Source: Variovorax gracilis
GTDB lineage: Bacteria; Pseudomonadota; Gammaproteobacteria; Burkholderiales; Burkholderiaceae_C
Direction of reading: 5' to 3'
NCBI RefSeq assembly: GCF_030317115.1
Contig: NZ_JASZYF010000046.1
Coordinates: forward strand, 1-32,109
DNA length: 32,109 bases
Numbering within the stretch: position 1 is the first letter of the stretch; each line of letters starts with the position of its first letter. A program made the translations under genes and the position numbers. Shown one piece after another: positions 1-7,885 of the stretch. The notes under the pieces are model-generated. The model was not told the origin of the DNA. It searched no databases and saw only the letters and a program-made list of their open reading frames with translations.

Positions 1-108
1 TACAACCGCGTGCGCATGCACACGGCCATCGGATACCTCGCCCCGGTCACAATGGAGCGCAGCCTCTTGGCTGCATGACTTGCTGTACGTGGAAACGAGG
101 CAGGGTCA
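1..108 (+). mobile_element. 3' end of an IS3-family element (partial transposase OrfB, bases 1-78)
   Basis: Bases 1-78 read as the last 25 codons of an IS3-type OrfB integrase: YNRVRMHTAIGYLAP matches the conserved C-terminal stretch (YNxxRxHxxLGY), and the frame ends at TGA 76-78. The element probably ends at CA in 107-108, because the same sequence recurs in reverse complement at 31999-32109 and the two copies diverge exactly there. OrfB is the DDE transposase that moves the element. The rest of the element lies outside the window. The family call is solid; the exact terminus rests on comparing the two copies. Confidence 0.8.
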
Positions 109-210
109 CATGGCCTCGAGCAGACCCGTTCGCGGGCCTACAAGAAGAACGACCAGGCCTGGGTGGAGCAGAAGAACGGCGCTGTCGTGCGGCGGCCTAC
201 GGCCGCTTAA

Positions 211-1527
211 CAGGTTGCTGAAATACCTCACCGGATGGTCCCCCGAAATTGGGCCTGAGGCGTTGTCTTTGCAGACCCACGAAACCTGCTCCGATGCGCG
301 GACATGACACATTCACCGAAGGCTTGTTCACCATGAGACGGCTGGACGACTTCGTTCCTGCCGACCATCCGCTGCGCCGCATCCGGGTGATGGTCAGCGA
401 GGCGCTGGCCAAGATGGACGAGTTGTTCTCTCGGATGTACGAGGCCGACGTCAAGGGCGGCCGCCCGAGCATCGCGCCGGAGAAGCTGCTGCGCGCGATG
501 TTGCTGCAGATCCTGTTCAGTATCCGCTCGGAGCGCCAGCTCATGGAGCAGACGCAATACAACATGTTGTTTCGCTGGTTCATCGGCCTGGCGATGGACG
601 ACGCGGTTTGGGTGCCGACGGTGTTCAGCAAGAATCGCCAGCGCCTGATCGAGCACGAAGCAGTGGTCACCTTCTTCAACGAAGTGCTGGAGACGGCCGA
701 GAACAAGGATTGGTTGTCGGGTGAGCACTTCAGCGTCGACGGCACGTTGATTCAGGCCTGGGCCGGACACAAGAGCTTCGTTCGCAAGGACGGTGACGAC
801 GGTGGCGGCAGTGGCGGGGACTTCAAGGGGCAGCGACGTAGCAACGAAACGCACGAGTCGAAGACGGATCCCGATTCGAAGCTGTACCGCAAGGGCAAGA
901 CGGCCAGCGAGCTGCGCTACATGGGTCACACGCTCACCGACAACCGTCACGGCCTGGTCGTCAACGCGATGGTCACCCAGGCCGACGGCTTTGCCGAACG
1001 GGAAGCGGCCAAGGTCATGATCAGGGACGCGCGCCAAGCCACCGAGAGTGCGGATACCGAGGTCACGCTCGGCGCCGACAAGGGCTACGACGCGGCCGAG
1101 TTCATCGAGGCGCTGCATTGCATGAAGGTGACGCCGCACGTCGCGCAGAACAAGGCGGGGCGTCGTTCGGCGGTGGCCGACGAGATCGCCCGGAGCGAGG
1201 GCTATGCGATCTCGCAGCGCAAGCGAAAGCTCATCGAGCAGGGCTTCGGCTGGGCCAAGTTCGTCGGCCCCATCCGGCAGGTGATGGTGCGCGGCATCAA
1301 GAAGGTCGACCAGTTGTTCGTGCTGACGATGGCCGCCTACAACCTCGTGCGCATGCGGACCTTGGCAGAAGTCCGTCCGGTGGCCTCGTAGAGGGGAAAC
1401 GGGAGCCCAGAACGGGCCCGCGAAGCGCGATAACGGCGACGGCAGCGAGCCTAAAACCCCGAAATCCTGCAACCGCCCACTTCAGGACGCCGGATGACTG
1501 CCGCGCGACTGGTACTTCAGCGGCCTG
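211..1527 (+). mobile_element. IS5-family insertion sequence, apparently complete
   Basis: An imperfect terminal inverted repeat is visible: CAGGTTGCTGAAATACC at 211-227 against the reverse complement of 1511-1527 (CAGGCCGCTGAAGTACC), 14 of 17 matching. The element is flanked on both sides by TTAA (207-210 and 1528-1531), which fits the 4-bp YTAR-like target duplication of many IS5 relatives. It carries one intact transposase gene and sits inside an already damaged integrase gene. Size about 1.3 kb, usual for the family. Confidence 0.8.
294..1391 (+). CDS. IS5-family transposase, intact
   Basis: A 365-aa DDE transposase. The start at 294 (MRGHDTFTEGLFTMRRL) is preferred to the upstream ATG at 249 because homologues usually begin with this sequence. 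Visible features are the N-terminal dimer/DNA-binding part with RLDDFVPADHPLR, the first catalytic aspartate in HFSVDGTLIQAW, a glycine-rich linker (DGDDGGGSGGDFKG), the second aspartate region TLGADKGYD, and the glutamate region RKLIEQGFGWAKFVGPIRQ. No frameshift or internal stop, so the element may be mobile. It catalyses excision and insertion of the surrounding IS. Confidence 0.9.
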   Translation: MRGHDTFTEGLFTMRRLDDFVPADHPLRRIRVMVSEALAKMDELFSRMYEADVKGGRPSIAPEKLLRAMLLQILFSIRSERQLMEQTQYNMLFRWFIGLAMDDAVWVPTVFSKNRQRLIEHEAVVTFFNEVLETAENKDWLSGEHFSVDGTLIQAWAGHKSFVRKDGDDGGGSGGDFKGQRRSNETHESKTDPDSKLYRKGKTASELRYMGHTLTDNRHGLVVNAMVTQADGFAEREAAKVMIRDARQATESADTEVTLGADKGYDAAEFIEALHCMKVTPHVAQNKAGRRSAVADEIARSEGYAISQRKRKLIEQGFGWAKFVGPIRQVMVRGIKKVDQLFVLTMAAYNLVRMRTLAEVRPVAS

Positions 1528-2193
1528 TTAAGCGGCGCCGGGGCCACGAAGGCACTGGCGCAGTTGTACGCGTCGTCACGGCTATACATCAACTTCTTCC
1601 AGCCCTCGTTCAAGCTGAAGTCCAAGACGCGCGACGGAGCGCGGGTGCACAAGGTGTACTTGGCGCCGGCGACGTCGTGCGAGCGGCTTCTCTCGCATAG
1701 CAGCGTCGAGCCGGCGATCAAGGAGCAGCTGAACGCACAATTCATGCGCCTCGACCCTGTGCGGTTGCTGCAGGAGATCCGGTCGGTTCAGCAGACGCTG
1801 AGTGACCTGGCGGCTCATGGCGTGCACAACGAAGCGACGACCGAAGGCGCATCAGAGGTTTCCGTGTTCCTCGCCAGCCTGTCCCTGGCGTGGAAGGACG
1901 GCGAATCGCAGCCGACGCATCGCAAGCAGCCCAAGGCCAAACACTGGTGGAGAAACCGACCCGACCCGTTTGCCGATGCGTGGCCGGTCATTGAAGGCTG
2001 GTTGATCGCCGAGCCGTCGGTGCAGGCCAGCGTATTGATGGATCGGCTGGCTGCGATGGTTCCGGATGCGTATGCCTCAAAAGCACAGCTGCGGACGCTG
2101 CAACGCCGCGTCAAGGCTTGGCGCAGTGAACGCGTGAGGGAGATGGTCCTGGGCAGCCTCGGCAAGTCCAAGGCCGTGCCGGTCGAAGCCTGA

Positions 2194-2921
2194 GGCGGTC
2201 GCCGAAAAACATCCAGGCCGCGGGGGCCGGGCGCTGCACGCCCGGCAAGCCATGGACATGTGGACGATGCGCCTGCGGCGCACCGGCTGCGACCGTGGAC
2301 AACGCGCCGCTGCGCGGCTGCGTTGCCCACCGCCGCAACCTTCGACCCCATGCCCACAGCCTCCATTGATCTGCTTCGGCGAAAGCAAGTTGACACGCGG
2401 CCCTTCGCGCCGCTTCACCGGCGCTTGGTGCCGATGCCGTGCTGCGGCGCAGCACGCCGCGGCGAGATCACATCCTACGTTCGCACCAGATCTTGATTGA
2501 TTACCGCAGGTTTCTGCGCGTGAGCTACCGGGCCGTGACCCGGGACAGGACGTTCTTGGCCTTGGTGACCCCCCATGTCAGTGCAACCCGCGAAGAGTTT
2601 CGCCTGTTTAGGCAGCGTGTTTGTCGATTTCAGTTAGCAAGGAGCAGTGCAGCGCCGGCACTTTGGCAGCCGCCAACCGTCTTTCAACCAGGCACACAAT
2701 CGCGCTGTAAAGGTGCCACGACATGGTTCGCCCTTCCAAGTAGGCGTCGACGAGAAAAGCAGCACTGGATTCGGATGTAGTCACGTCGGAAAAAGGGAGT
2801 CTAAGAAGGCGATGGGGCAACGGTATCGTTGAATAGCGCTTCCGCAGCGTGCGGCAGCCCACACATAAGGTCATTGCGACAAGCGTTACTGCTCAGGCAC
2901 TAGAAAACAACAAACCGTGTC
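2194..2921. other. About 730 bp without a convincing gene
   Basis: The first 300 bases are GC-rich and dense in short inverted repeats, probably the trailing end of the broken integrase element. From about 2500 composition becomes more ordinary. A minus-strand frame at 2608-2874 (88 codons) reads with plausible amino-acid use in its second half (for example SWHLYSAIVCLVERRLAAA) but has no recognisable start signal or family, so I do not call it a gene. Confidence 0.4.
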
Positions 2922-3575
2922 CTACCGCTTGAACCGCTCCGCCGGCACCGCGCTCTTCCGCTTCACCTTCACCCACTCGGCGGTGCGCGACCCGGGGAGG
3001 TAGCGGCTGTTCACGTGCTTGGCGACGACGCCTTCGAGCTTGAGCTGGTGCACTGCCATGTTGAACAGCACCTCACCGTCCTCCTCGAAGTAGCCGACCA
3101 CGAAGATGCTCGGCCTCGGGGCCTTGAACAGCATGGCCAGGGCTTCCTTGCGGACCGACAGCGGCGAAGCTGTGATGTCGACGCCGTGATAGACCAGAAG
3201 ATCGAAGACCGCGTAAACCACTGAGTCGGCGCCGTCGTACCAGCGGCGCTTGCGCGCGCGGTTCTGCAATCGGATGAAGTCTGACCGGCCCATCTCATCG
3301 AGCACGCAGACCTCGCCGTCAACCACGTAGGGACCGCCCTCGACGCGCCCGAGCGAGCGGGCGATCTCTGGGAACCACCGCGTTGCGTTCGTGCCGTTTT
3401 TCGTTTGAAGGACGCAGTCACCGTTCCCGAACTCGGCCAACAGGCGGTAGCCGTCAAACTTGATCTCGTAGACCCAGCCTGGCTCGCCAAAGGTGAAGGG
3501 CCGCTCGTCAAGCTGCATCGGCGAGAGGTCGTCGAGCAAGAGGGTGTTGGGCAGCTGGGTGCGGGGCATGCCCAA
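2922..3575 (-). CDS. Stand-alone ATP-dependent DNA ligase adenylation domain (LigD-LIG-like)
   Basis: 217 aa. All nucleotidyltransferase motifs of ATP-dependent DNA ligases are visible in order: motif I EIKFDGYR with adenylated Lys39, motif III VVDGEV (about 84-89), motif IIIa VFDLLVYHG (123-131), motif IV EGVVAKH (181-187) and motif V EWVKVKRK (200-207). In the family, Lys39 takes AMP from ATP and passes it to the 5' phosphate of nicked DNA. The protein stops just after motif V, so the OB-fold domain that normally clamps DNA and holds motif VI is absent; bacterial LigD-type ligases of about 300 aa usually have it. No Ku, polymerase or nuclease partner lies nearby. It may be a minimal end-repair enzyme, a shortened relic, or an adenylyltransferase with another partner. 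Divergent from the DUF3606 gene. Confidence 0.85.
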   Translation of the reverse strand: MGMPRTQLPNTLLLDDLSPMQLDERPFTFGEPGWVYEIKFDGYRLLAEFGNGDCVLQTKNGTNATRWFPEIARSLGRVEGGPYVVDGEVCVLDEMGRSDFIRLQNRARKRRWYDGADSVVYAVFDLLVYHGVDITASPLSVRKEALAMLFKAPRPSIFVVGYFEEDGEVLFNMAVHQLKLEGVVAKHVNSRYLPGSRTAEWVKVKRKSAVPAERFKR

Positions 3576-3713
3576 ACCCTGCGCGTCGCGTCAGCATTCG
3601 GCTGTCAGCGGAATGCGCCAAATTGGCTATGCACGCGCGCAAGAAATGGTCTGAATCTTTAAGCAATCGCGCGGAGAGAGCCGCGCGTCGATCAACTTCA
3701 ACTGGAGACCCTC

Positions 3714-3884
3714 ATGTCAAACGATCCCAAAAAGACCGGCTTGGACCGCAAGCTCATTTCCCCGCCGCACGAGGTGCGCGGCTGGACACAATCACTTGAG
3801 TGCAGTGAGCAGGAGCTCAAGGCCGCGGTCAAGGCTGTCGGCAGCAGCGCGGAGAAGGTGCGCGAGTACCTGAGCAAAAAATGA
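3714..3884 (+). CDS. DUF3606 small protein
   Basis: 56 aa, not obvious unless small frames are read. It starts at ATG 3714 after a GGAG ribosome site (about 3703). The sequence SPPHEVRGWTQSLECSEQEL followed by KAAVKAVGSSAEKVREYL matches the DUF3606 pattern: an EVxxWT-like motif, then CSEQEL-AAV-AVG-SA--V--YL. The family is widespread in Proteobacteria and has no assigned function. Acidic to neutral with a helical C-terminal half. Its stop overlaps the start of the next gene (ATGA), so the pair is translationally coupled. Confidence 0.85.
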   Translation: MSNDPKKTGLDRKLISPPHEVRGWTQSLECSEQELKAAVKAVGSSAEKVREYLSKK

Positions 3885-4036
3885 GCGGCAAGGCGCCCTC
3901 AATGGGGCCCGGTAATGCGAAGTACGATGCCGACACGGCGCGGCTCGTCGAGTCGATTAGGAAGGAGCCCAGGAAACCCATGGCGCGCGTAACGGCGAAA
4001 AAGGTCGGTGCGAAGGCGCCGCGCAAGAGCAGCTAG
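3881..4036 (+). CDS. Small basic protein, coupled to the DUF3606 gene
   Basis: 51 aa, starting within the ATGA overlap with the upstream stop, which strongly supports translation by re-initiation. The C-terminal third is lysine- and arginine-rich with Ala-Lys repeats (TAKKVGAKAPRKSS), resembling nucleic-acid-binding tails of histone-like peptides, while residues 13-27 look helical. No known family recognised. The coupling suggests it works with the DUF3606 protein. Confidence 0.6.
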   Translation: MSGKAPSMGPGNAKYDADTARLVESIRKEPRKPMARVTAKKVGAKAPRKSS

Positions 4037-4590
4037 GGCGCAGCCTCCGCGTGTGTGGGGTCCAGAACCAGTGGCGCGCGGTGGCTGGACGTCAGCTTGT
4101 ACGTGATACGGATGCGCCCCTTCGTGGGCACCTCGATCTCGATTGCCTGCAGGGCTGGCTGGCCACGCGCGATGCCCCGTCACGTCTCTCGGCAGAAGAC
4201 CCGCCTCCGGCACCTGAGCGAGCGCGGTGCTCCGGACCTGCGCACCTTGCTCATTCATGGCGCTCGTGCACTGATCACGCGCTACTCTTGGCGACCGATC
4301 TGAAACTGGTGCAGCGACCAGCCCCGGCGGATCTCGTGGAATTTTCCGAACTCGCAGCGCACCCGTATTGCCTGCATACAAGGCCCTTTTCCTGGTCGGC
4401 GCCGGTGCCGACTGCGCACTCGCCGCAACGACACAGTCGATCCCGAGAACATGTACTGCGGCGGAAGCCGAGGTGCTGCCCCTAAAGCGCACCGCCCTGA
4501 TCAGCGTGCCGAGGCGGTTCCGGTACCACCTCGGCCGCGAGTGCCAGGCTCATGCCGTTCACGGCCGGTGCGATCCAGTAGCGCCAAAGA
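4037..4590. other. Patchwork of gene scraps, no intact gene
   Basis: On the minus strand 4037-4163 reads as the tail of a protein (QAIEIEVPTKGRIRITYKL, ending at TAG 4034-4036 on that strand) but has an in-frame stop upstream, so only a C-terminal scrap could remain. On the plus strand the IS110 remnant at 4175-4288 overlaps the end of this scrap. From 4290 to 4590 I see nothing that reads as a gene. Confidence 0.35.
4175..4288 (+). pseudogene. IS110/IS1111 transposase scrap
   Basis: The frame reads SRQKTRLRHLSERGAPDLRT followed by LLIHGARALITRYS. This is the conserved C-terminal core of IS110-type transposases; the intact copy in this window has KGISKRGDTYLRTLLIHGAR at the same place. Only about 38 codons are left, without the catalytic N-terminal RuvC-like domain. 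It differs clearly from the intact copy at 23532, so it is an older, independent insertion. Confidence 0.7.
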
Positions 4591-4821
4591 TCATTCGACG
4601 CCACCCACAGGATCTGCGTCGTCGTCCTCACGGTTCATCGCCGCTCGCCAGCACACCGACCCGGCTTCAAAAGCGTCGTGCGCAGTCGGAAACGAGTGCT
4701 CGGAAGCGGAATGTTCCTCCACCCAATCTGCATCGCCTGTGGCCTGCAGCAGAAGCCAGTGGTACTGACCTTCGCGATTCGGATCCTCGATCACCGTCAA
4801 GGCGACGTGCGAAATCTTCAT
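4591..4821 (-). CDS. Small acidic protein, unknown function
   Basis: 76 aa. It starts with MKISHVALTVIEDPNREGQY, then YHWLLLQATGDADWVEEHSA. An alternating N-terminal beta pattern followed by a helix (SFPTAHDAFEAGSVCWRAAM) and an Asp/Glu-rich tail suggests a small alpha/beta fold. Its start codon overlaps the stop of the 4818-5009 gene (ATGA), placing it third in a minus-strand operon. No family recognised. Amino-acid pattern and operon coupling support a real gene. Confidence 0.6.
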   Translation of the reverse strand: MKISHVALTVIEDPNREGQYHWLLLQATGDADWVEEHSASEHSFPTAHDAFEAGSVCWRAAMNREDDDADPVGGVE

Positions 4822-5009
4822 GGCGTCGCGCCTCGGTTGGGAATGTCCTCTTCCCGGAACATTTTTGCGACGGCTTCTGCAAAGGCGATCGATTCATCCG
4901 AGAGCGGCGCGCCAGGTGCCAAAGCTCCGAGACGCTCCGCGGGAGCGTGGTAGGCGGCGCGAGGGGACTGCTGGGAGTCGGGCATGGGAACGTCAGGGTC
5001 CTGGGGCAT
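4818..5009 (-). CDS. Small Pro/Ala-rich acidic protein, unknown
   Basis: 63 aa, beginning MPQDPDVPMPDSQQSPRAAY. The N-terminal half is proline-rich and probably disordered. The C-terminal half (LSDESIAFAEAVAKMFREED) looks like an amphipathic helix. It sits between two other short minus-strand genes, overlapping the downstream one by 4 bp and 60 bp from the upstream one. No recognised family. Confidence 0.5.
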   Translation of the reverse strand: MPQDPDVPMPDSQQSPRAAYHAPAERLGALAPGAPLSDESIAFAEAVAKMFREEDIPNRGATP

Positions 5010-5069
5010 CCGTCAATCCTTTCTTTCCTTGCGAGCGGCCTGCTGATCCGGCCGGGGCTGGAGCGCGAC

Positions 5070-5339
5070 TCAAAACTGCGCCTGTCCATCGCCGGTGTGG
5101 TCATGAACCCAGCGCATCGCCTGTTGCTCGGCGTGACGGATTGCTTCCGCCTCCGTCCCATACACGATTTCCTCGGTGTCGTCGGGCAGTTGCGTCTCTT
5201 CCTCTTCCGCAGGAGTTCGAACAAGTACGGCGATGGGCTGATAGCCGCCGCGCACGATCTCTGCGCGTAGCTCAAAGCGGAAGCCGCGATATTCAAGGGA
5301 GTGGCCGTCAGAAATTGGAATGCTGGGGTCTGTTTGCAT
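5070..5339 (-). CDS. Small acidic protein, unknown, first of a three-gene operon
   Basis: 89 aa from the ATG at 5339 (MQTDPSIPISDGHSLEYRGF). The frame stays open further upstream, but the upstream codons lack the composition of this region. A beta-rich N-terminal half (EYRGFRFELRAEIV, GYQPIAVLVRT) is followed by an acidic loop and a long helix (GTEAEAIRHAEQQAMRWVHD). Similar short proteins with this beta-beta-helix layout are common in Burkholderiales accessory regions, but I cannot assign a function. Confidence 0.6.
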   Translation of the reverse strand: MQTDPSIPISDGHSLEYRGFRFELRAEIVRGGYQPIAVLVRTPAEEEETQLPDDTEEIVYGTEAEAIRHAEQQAMRWVHDHTGDGQAQF

Positions 5340-5953
5340 GCTTGTGGCCTCTCGGATCTGTAATCGAGGGTGCGCAAGGCGTAGAGCACCGTCGTGCAGG
5401 CGCCCAGCCGCCCTGCTTGAAGGACAGCGCGCCGTTGGAGCACGGACAACTAAGCGCCGGGAGATCGACATCCTCGGCTGGACACCGGCCAATGTTCTGA
5501 AGAAGGCCGGGAAACCGGTGCTTCGGTTCGTGCTGAGCAAGTCCAAGAGCCAGATTGACATCGCCCTGGAGGCACGTCTGCCGACAAAGCGGCGGAGCTA
5601 TTGGCGAGGTGCCTGTGCTGCGCGAGCCGATCGTGCACACCCTCAACGCGCCGCTTACACGACACCGGGTCTCGGCAATGCCGAAGCAGGCTCGGGACAA
5701 GGTCCGGGTGCCGGCGCTCGCGAACATTCCCCTCTTTCGGTTTTCGTGACCTTAAGGGCAAGGGCGCCACGGGACATGTGGTTGGCCCAGCAGCCGATCG
5801 AGCGCATCCAGCCGTGCGCGCGGTGCCCCCTGCCCTGCTTCGCACCGTGGCCGCGAACTGGACATTGCTCCGGCGACCGGATCTCGTTGCGTTGCGCTGT
5901 GTGATGTATGCCCGCGCACACATTGATGTGCTGGTGACCGCAGCCTCAGTCTT
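5340..5953. other. About 610 bp without a recognisable gene
   Basis: Several overlapping open frames exist on both strands because of high GC, but none has a ribosome site, a family-like motif or consistent codon use. It separates the three-gene minus-strand operon from the convergent end of the haloperoxidase-like gene and may hold decayed sequence. Confidence 0.4.
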
Positions 5954-7189
5954 TTACCTGAGCGGGCGCAAGTATTTCGCAGCAGCCAACTCACCAACCT
6001 GTTTTCCCATGGCGGTTCCGACTTCAGTCGAATTTCGGTAGTGCACACCGTCATAGATGCGAGCTGTTGCCACCTCCTGCATGAAATCGTCGATCGTCGC
6101 CCAGCTGCGCGCCACACCCTTGGCTGTGGCGCTGGTTGTTGTCAGTGGCGGGACTGGTCCCGACCCGATTTCGGCTTTTAGCACAGTGCCGACAGTGGAC
6201 GCGACAATGCAATGAGCGCACGGGTACTCGGGGTGCATGGGCGTGTCGATGAAGGGAGTCCACGACGAATCCCGCTCCGTCGCGTCGTTGCCGTCGATGT
6301 CGCCATTGCGGATCGCGGTGACTGGTCGCCAGAAACCGTAGTAGTACTTGGCTTCAAAGACGGCGATCAATGCATCGTCCGTGCCTTGCGTCACAGCTGC
6401 AAAGAGGCGCGCGTTTTGCGTGAGATCTCGTCCGGGCATGAGAGCGACCGAGCGCACGACCCCATGATAGATAGGCGGCATCGTATCTTCCCAGAAGCGG
6501 GCGATTTCTGTCTGTTCGGTGGTGCGTTGCGTGCTGGTCTTACCGCCCATCGCCTTGATTTCGGCATAGTCGCGCGCCCACAGGTCGCTCGTGAGTTTGG
6601 GGGGTGGGCCAGGACGGAACTGGCCCGCGCTGGTCATCAGCCAGGGCTTGCGCTGCGGCCACTGCGAGGCGGCCGGAACCACCGTCGGCACGTAGACACC
6701 GGCGGTAGCGCGAGGCCTGTACGCCTCCGCAACAGCCGCGCCGTCGTCCGCGCGGGACGCCAGGACCGCAGCCGCCGCTTGCTCCCCCACAGCGATGCCT
6801 TGGCTCTTCGCCGGGCCGTCGGCGATCGTCGCCAGCGCCGCATGGTAGGCACTGTCGATGGAGGCTTGTTGCGACGGCACGAGCTTCGTCAGCGTGGCCC
6901 GGTTGGCTGCCGCGATCGCAGCCTCTATCGAGGCCCCGGACGCCGTCTCCAGCTGCTGATCGGAAGTCGGATAGCGACCGGCAATGGCGTTCGCGGCCTC
7001 GTACACGGCTGTTTGGACAATGGCAAGCGTCCGGTTGGCTGCCGGTGGCCCCACTTTGGCCTCAACCACAATGGTGCCGGCCTTGATGTTCCAGTCGGTG
7101 ACCACATCGGCTCTCGCCGTTAAACCGGCGAGCAGCACGACAGCTGCAACGAGCAAGGCCCTCGGCATGGGCTTGTTTACGTGCTTCAT
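5954..7189 (-). CDS. Secreted vanadium-haloperoxidase-like / PAP2-fold protein
   Basis: 411 aa from the ATG at 7189; the frame is also open from an upstream ATG pair near 7246-7249. A Sec signal peptide is clear (KPMPRALLVAAVVLLAGLTA, cleavage near ARA at 25-27). The vanadate/phosphate pocket of the superfamily is recognisable: K281-x6-R288 in KYYYGFWRP, H326 in the loop HPEYPCAHC, and R377-x5-H383 in RIYDGVHYR. The usual PSGH loop is PCAH here, so the serine and glycine that touch the oxyanion are replaced. The family covers vanadate-dependent halide oxidation and acid phosphatase chemistry; which applies here cannot be read from sequence. A paralogue lies at 16713-18053. Confidence 0.8.
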   Translation of the reverse strand: MKHVNKPMPRALLVAAVVLLAGLTARADVVTDWNIKAGTIVVEAKVGPPAANRTLAIVQTAVYEAANAIAGRYPTSDQQLETASGASIEAAIAAANRATLTKLVPSQQASIDSAYHAALATIADGPAKSQGIAVGEQAAAAVLASRADDGAAVAEAYRPRATAGVYVPTVVPAASQWPQRKPWLMTSAGQFRPGPPPKLTSDLWARDYAEIKAMGGKTSTQRTTEQTEIARFWEDTMPPIYHGVVRSVALMPGRDLTQNARLFAAVTQGTDDALIAVFEAKYYYGFWRPVTAIRNGDIDGNDATERDSSWTPFIDTPMHPEYPCAHCIVASTVGTVLKAEIGSGPVPPLTTTSATAKGVARSWATIDDFMQEVATARIYDGVHYRNSTEVGTAMGKQVGELAAAKYLRPLR

Positions 7190-7885
7190 TGCAGTCTTCG
7201 ATGTGGAGACAGGCAGCTTAGCGACGGTCGCAGTTTTTTTCATCATCCGTACGATGGAGCGATTACGGAACAACTTCGTTGGTGTAGATATATTTACTCC
7301 TGATGCCACCCTCGTGCCTTTGCTTGAGCCGGGGGAAAATGCTGACTCCGTCCGATCGCAGAGAGACGGCGTTGCTGCACGGCGTTTCCGGAGTGACGCC
7401 ATTCGATCGCATCTGCCTCCGTAGGTTCAGCTGCCACGGTGCAGTCGACGGTGGTCGCGCGGAGCTCGTGCATCAACCGTTAGGCAACCGGGTCGCGCAT
7501 TCGATGCGAGCGTCTCGCCACGTCGCTGCGCTGCTCGGCGACGGAGCTGGGAAGCGTGGCACGCCTCACGCAGTACTCGATGAATTCCTCCATCTGAGCC
7601 GCCACTGGTCGGAGAAGGCATCGGCGCCTGGCTTCAGGGCGTGCGCGGCCACGGGTTCGCGCACGTGCGCAATGGCGCAGGACCGCGAAGCCGCGGCCCT
7701 TGGCAAGGACAAGTCCACCAGGCGAGACCAGTCCTGCCGCTGGCGTTGGAGCCATGCGAGTGCTTCCCGCTGAGTGGCGCATTCATGACGATCTGCACCC
7801 CCATGGGTCGCATCCTCTGCGACAGTCGCGTCGCGATGCCCCGAGATCCGACAGCTTTTCATCGATCATCATCTCCCTAGAGACT
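7190..7885. other. About 700 bp upstream of the haloperoxidase gene, no clear gene
   Basis: The first 60 bases hold the possible alternative start (near 7246) of the haloperoxidase-like gene and should contain its promoter; 7255-7300 is locally AT-rich (gatatatttactcc). From 7420 to 7860 a minus-strand reading shows short gene-like stretches in two frames (QREALAWLQRQRQDWSRLV, then AQMEEFIEYCVRRATLP in another frame). This could be a frameshifted remnant, but no family is recognised. Confidence 0.35.

Larger units (their letters stand above)
109..2193 (+). pseudogene. Broken DDE integrase/transposase, cut by IS3 at its start and by IS5 inside
   Basis: The frame around 130-190 reads KKNDQAWVEQKNGAVVRR, typical of the region carrying the catalytic glutamate of integrase-like DDE transposases. 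The gene resumes after the IS5 insertion as LSGAGATKALAQLY (about 1529 on) and runs to the stop at 2191-2193, with a long C-terminal part of about 210 residues. If the IS5 element is removed, the frames on either side still do not join: between the RR codons and YGRL about 7-8 bases are missing, so the gene was frameshifted independently of the insertion. The 5' portion was lost to the IS3 end at 108. It is therefore a dead fragment. The exact IS family is not certain from the remaining part. Confidence 0.7.

Noticed and set aside
228..1472. Long open frame of 414 codons on the minus strand across the IS5 element
   Set aside because: It is the antisense shadow of the intact transposase; composition is Arg/His/Leu-rich without any motif, typical of high-GC antisense frames.
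4368..5270. 300-codon plus-strand frame across the three small genes
   Set aside because: Composition is rich in Arg, Pro and His without structure pattern, whereas the minus-strand small frames overlap by ATGA and read like folded proteins.
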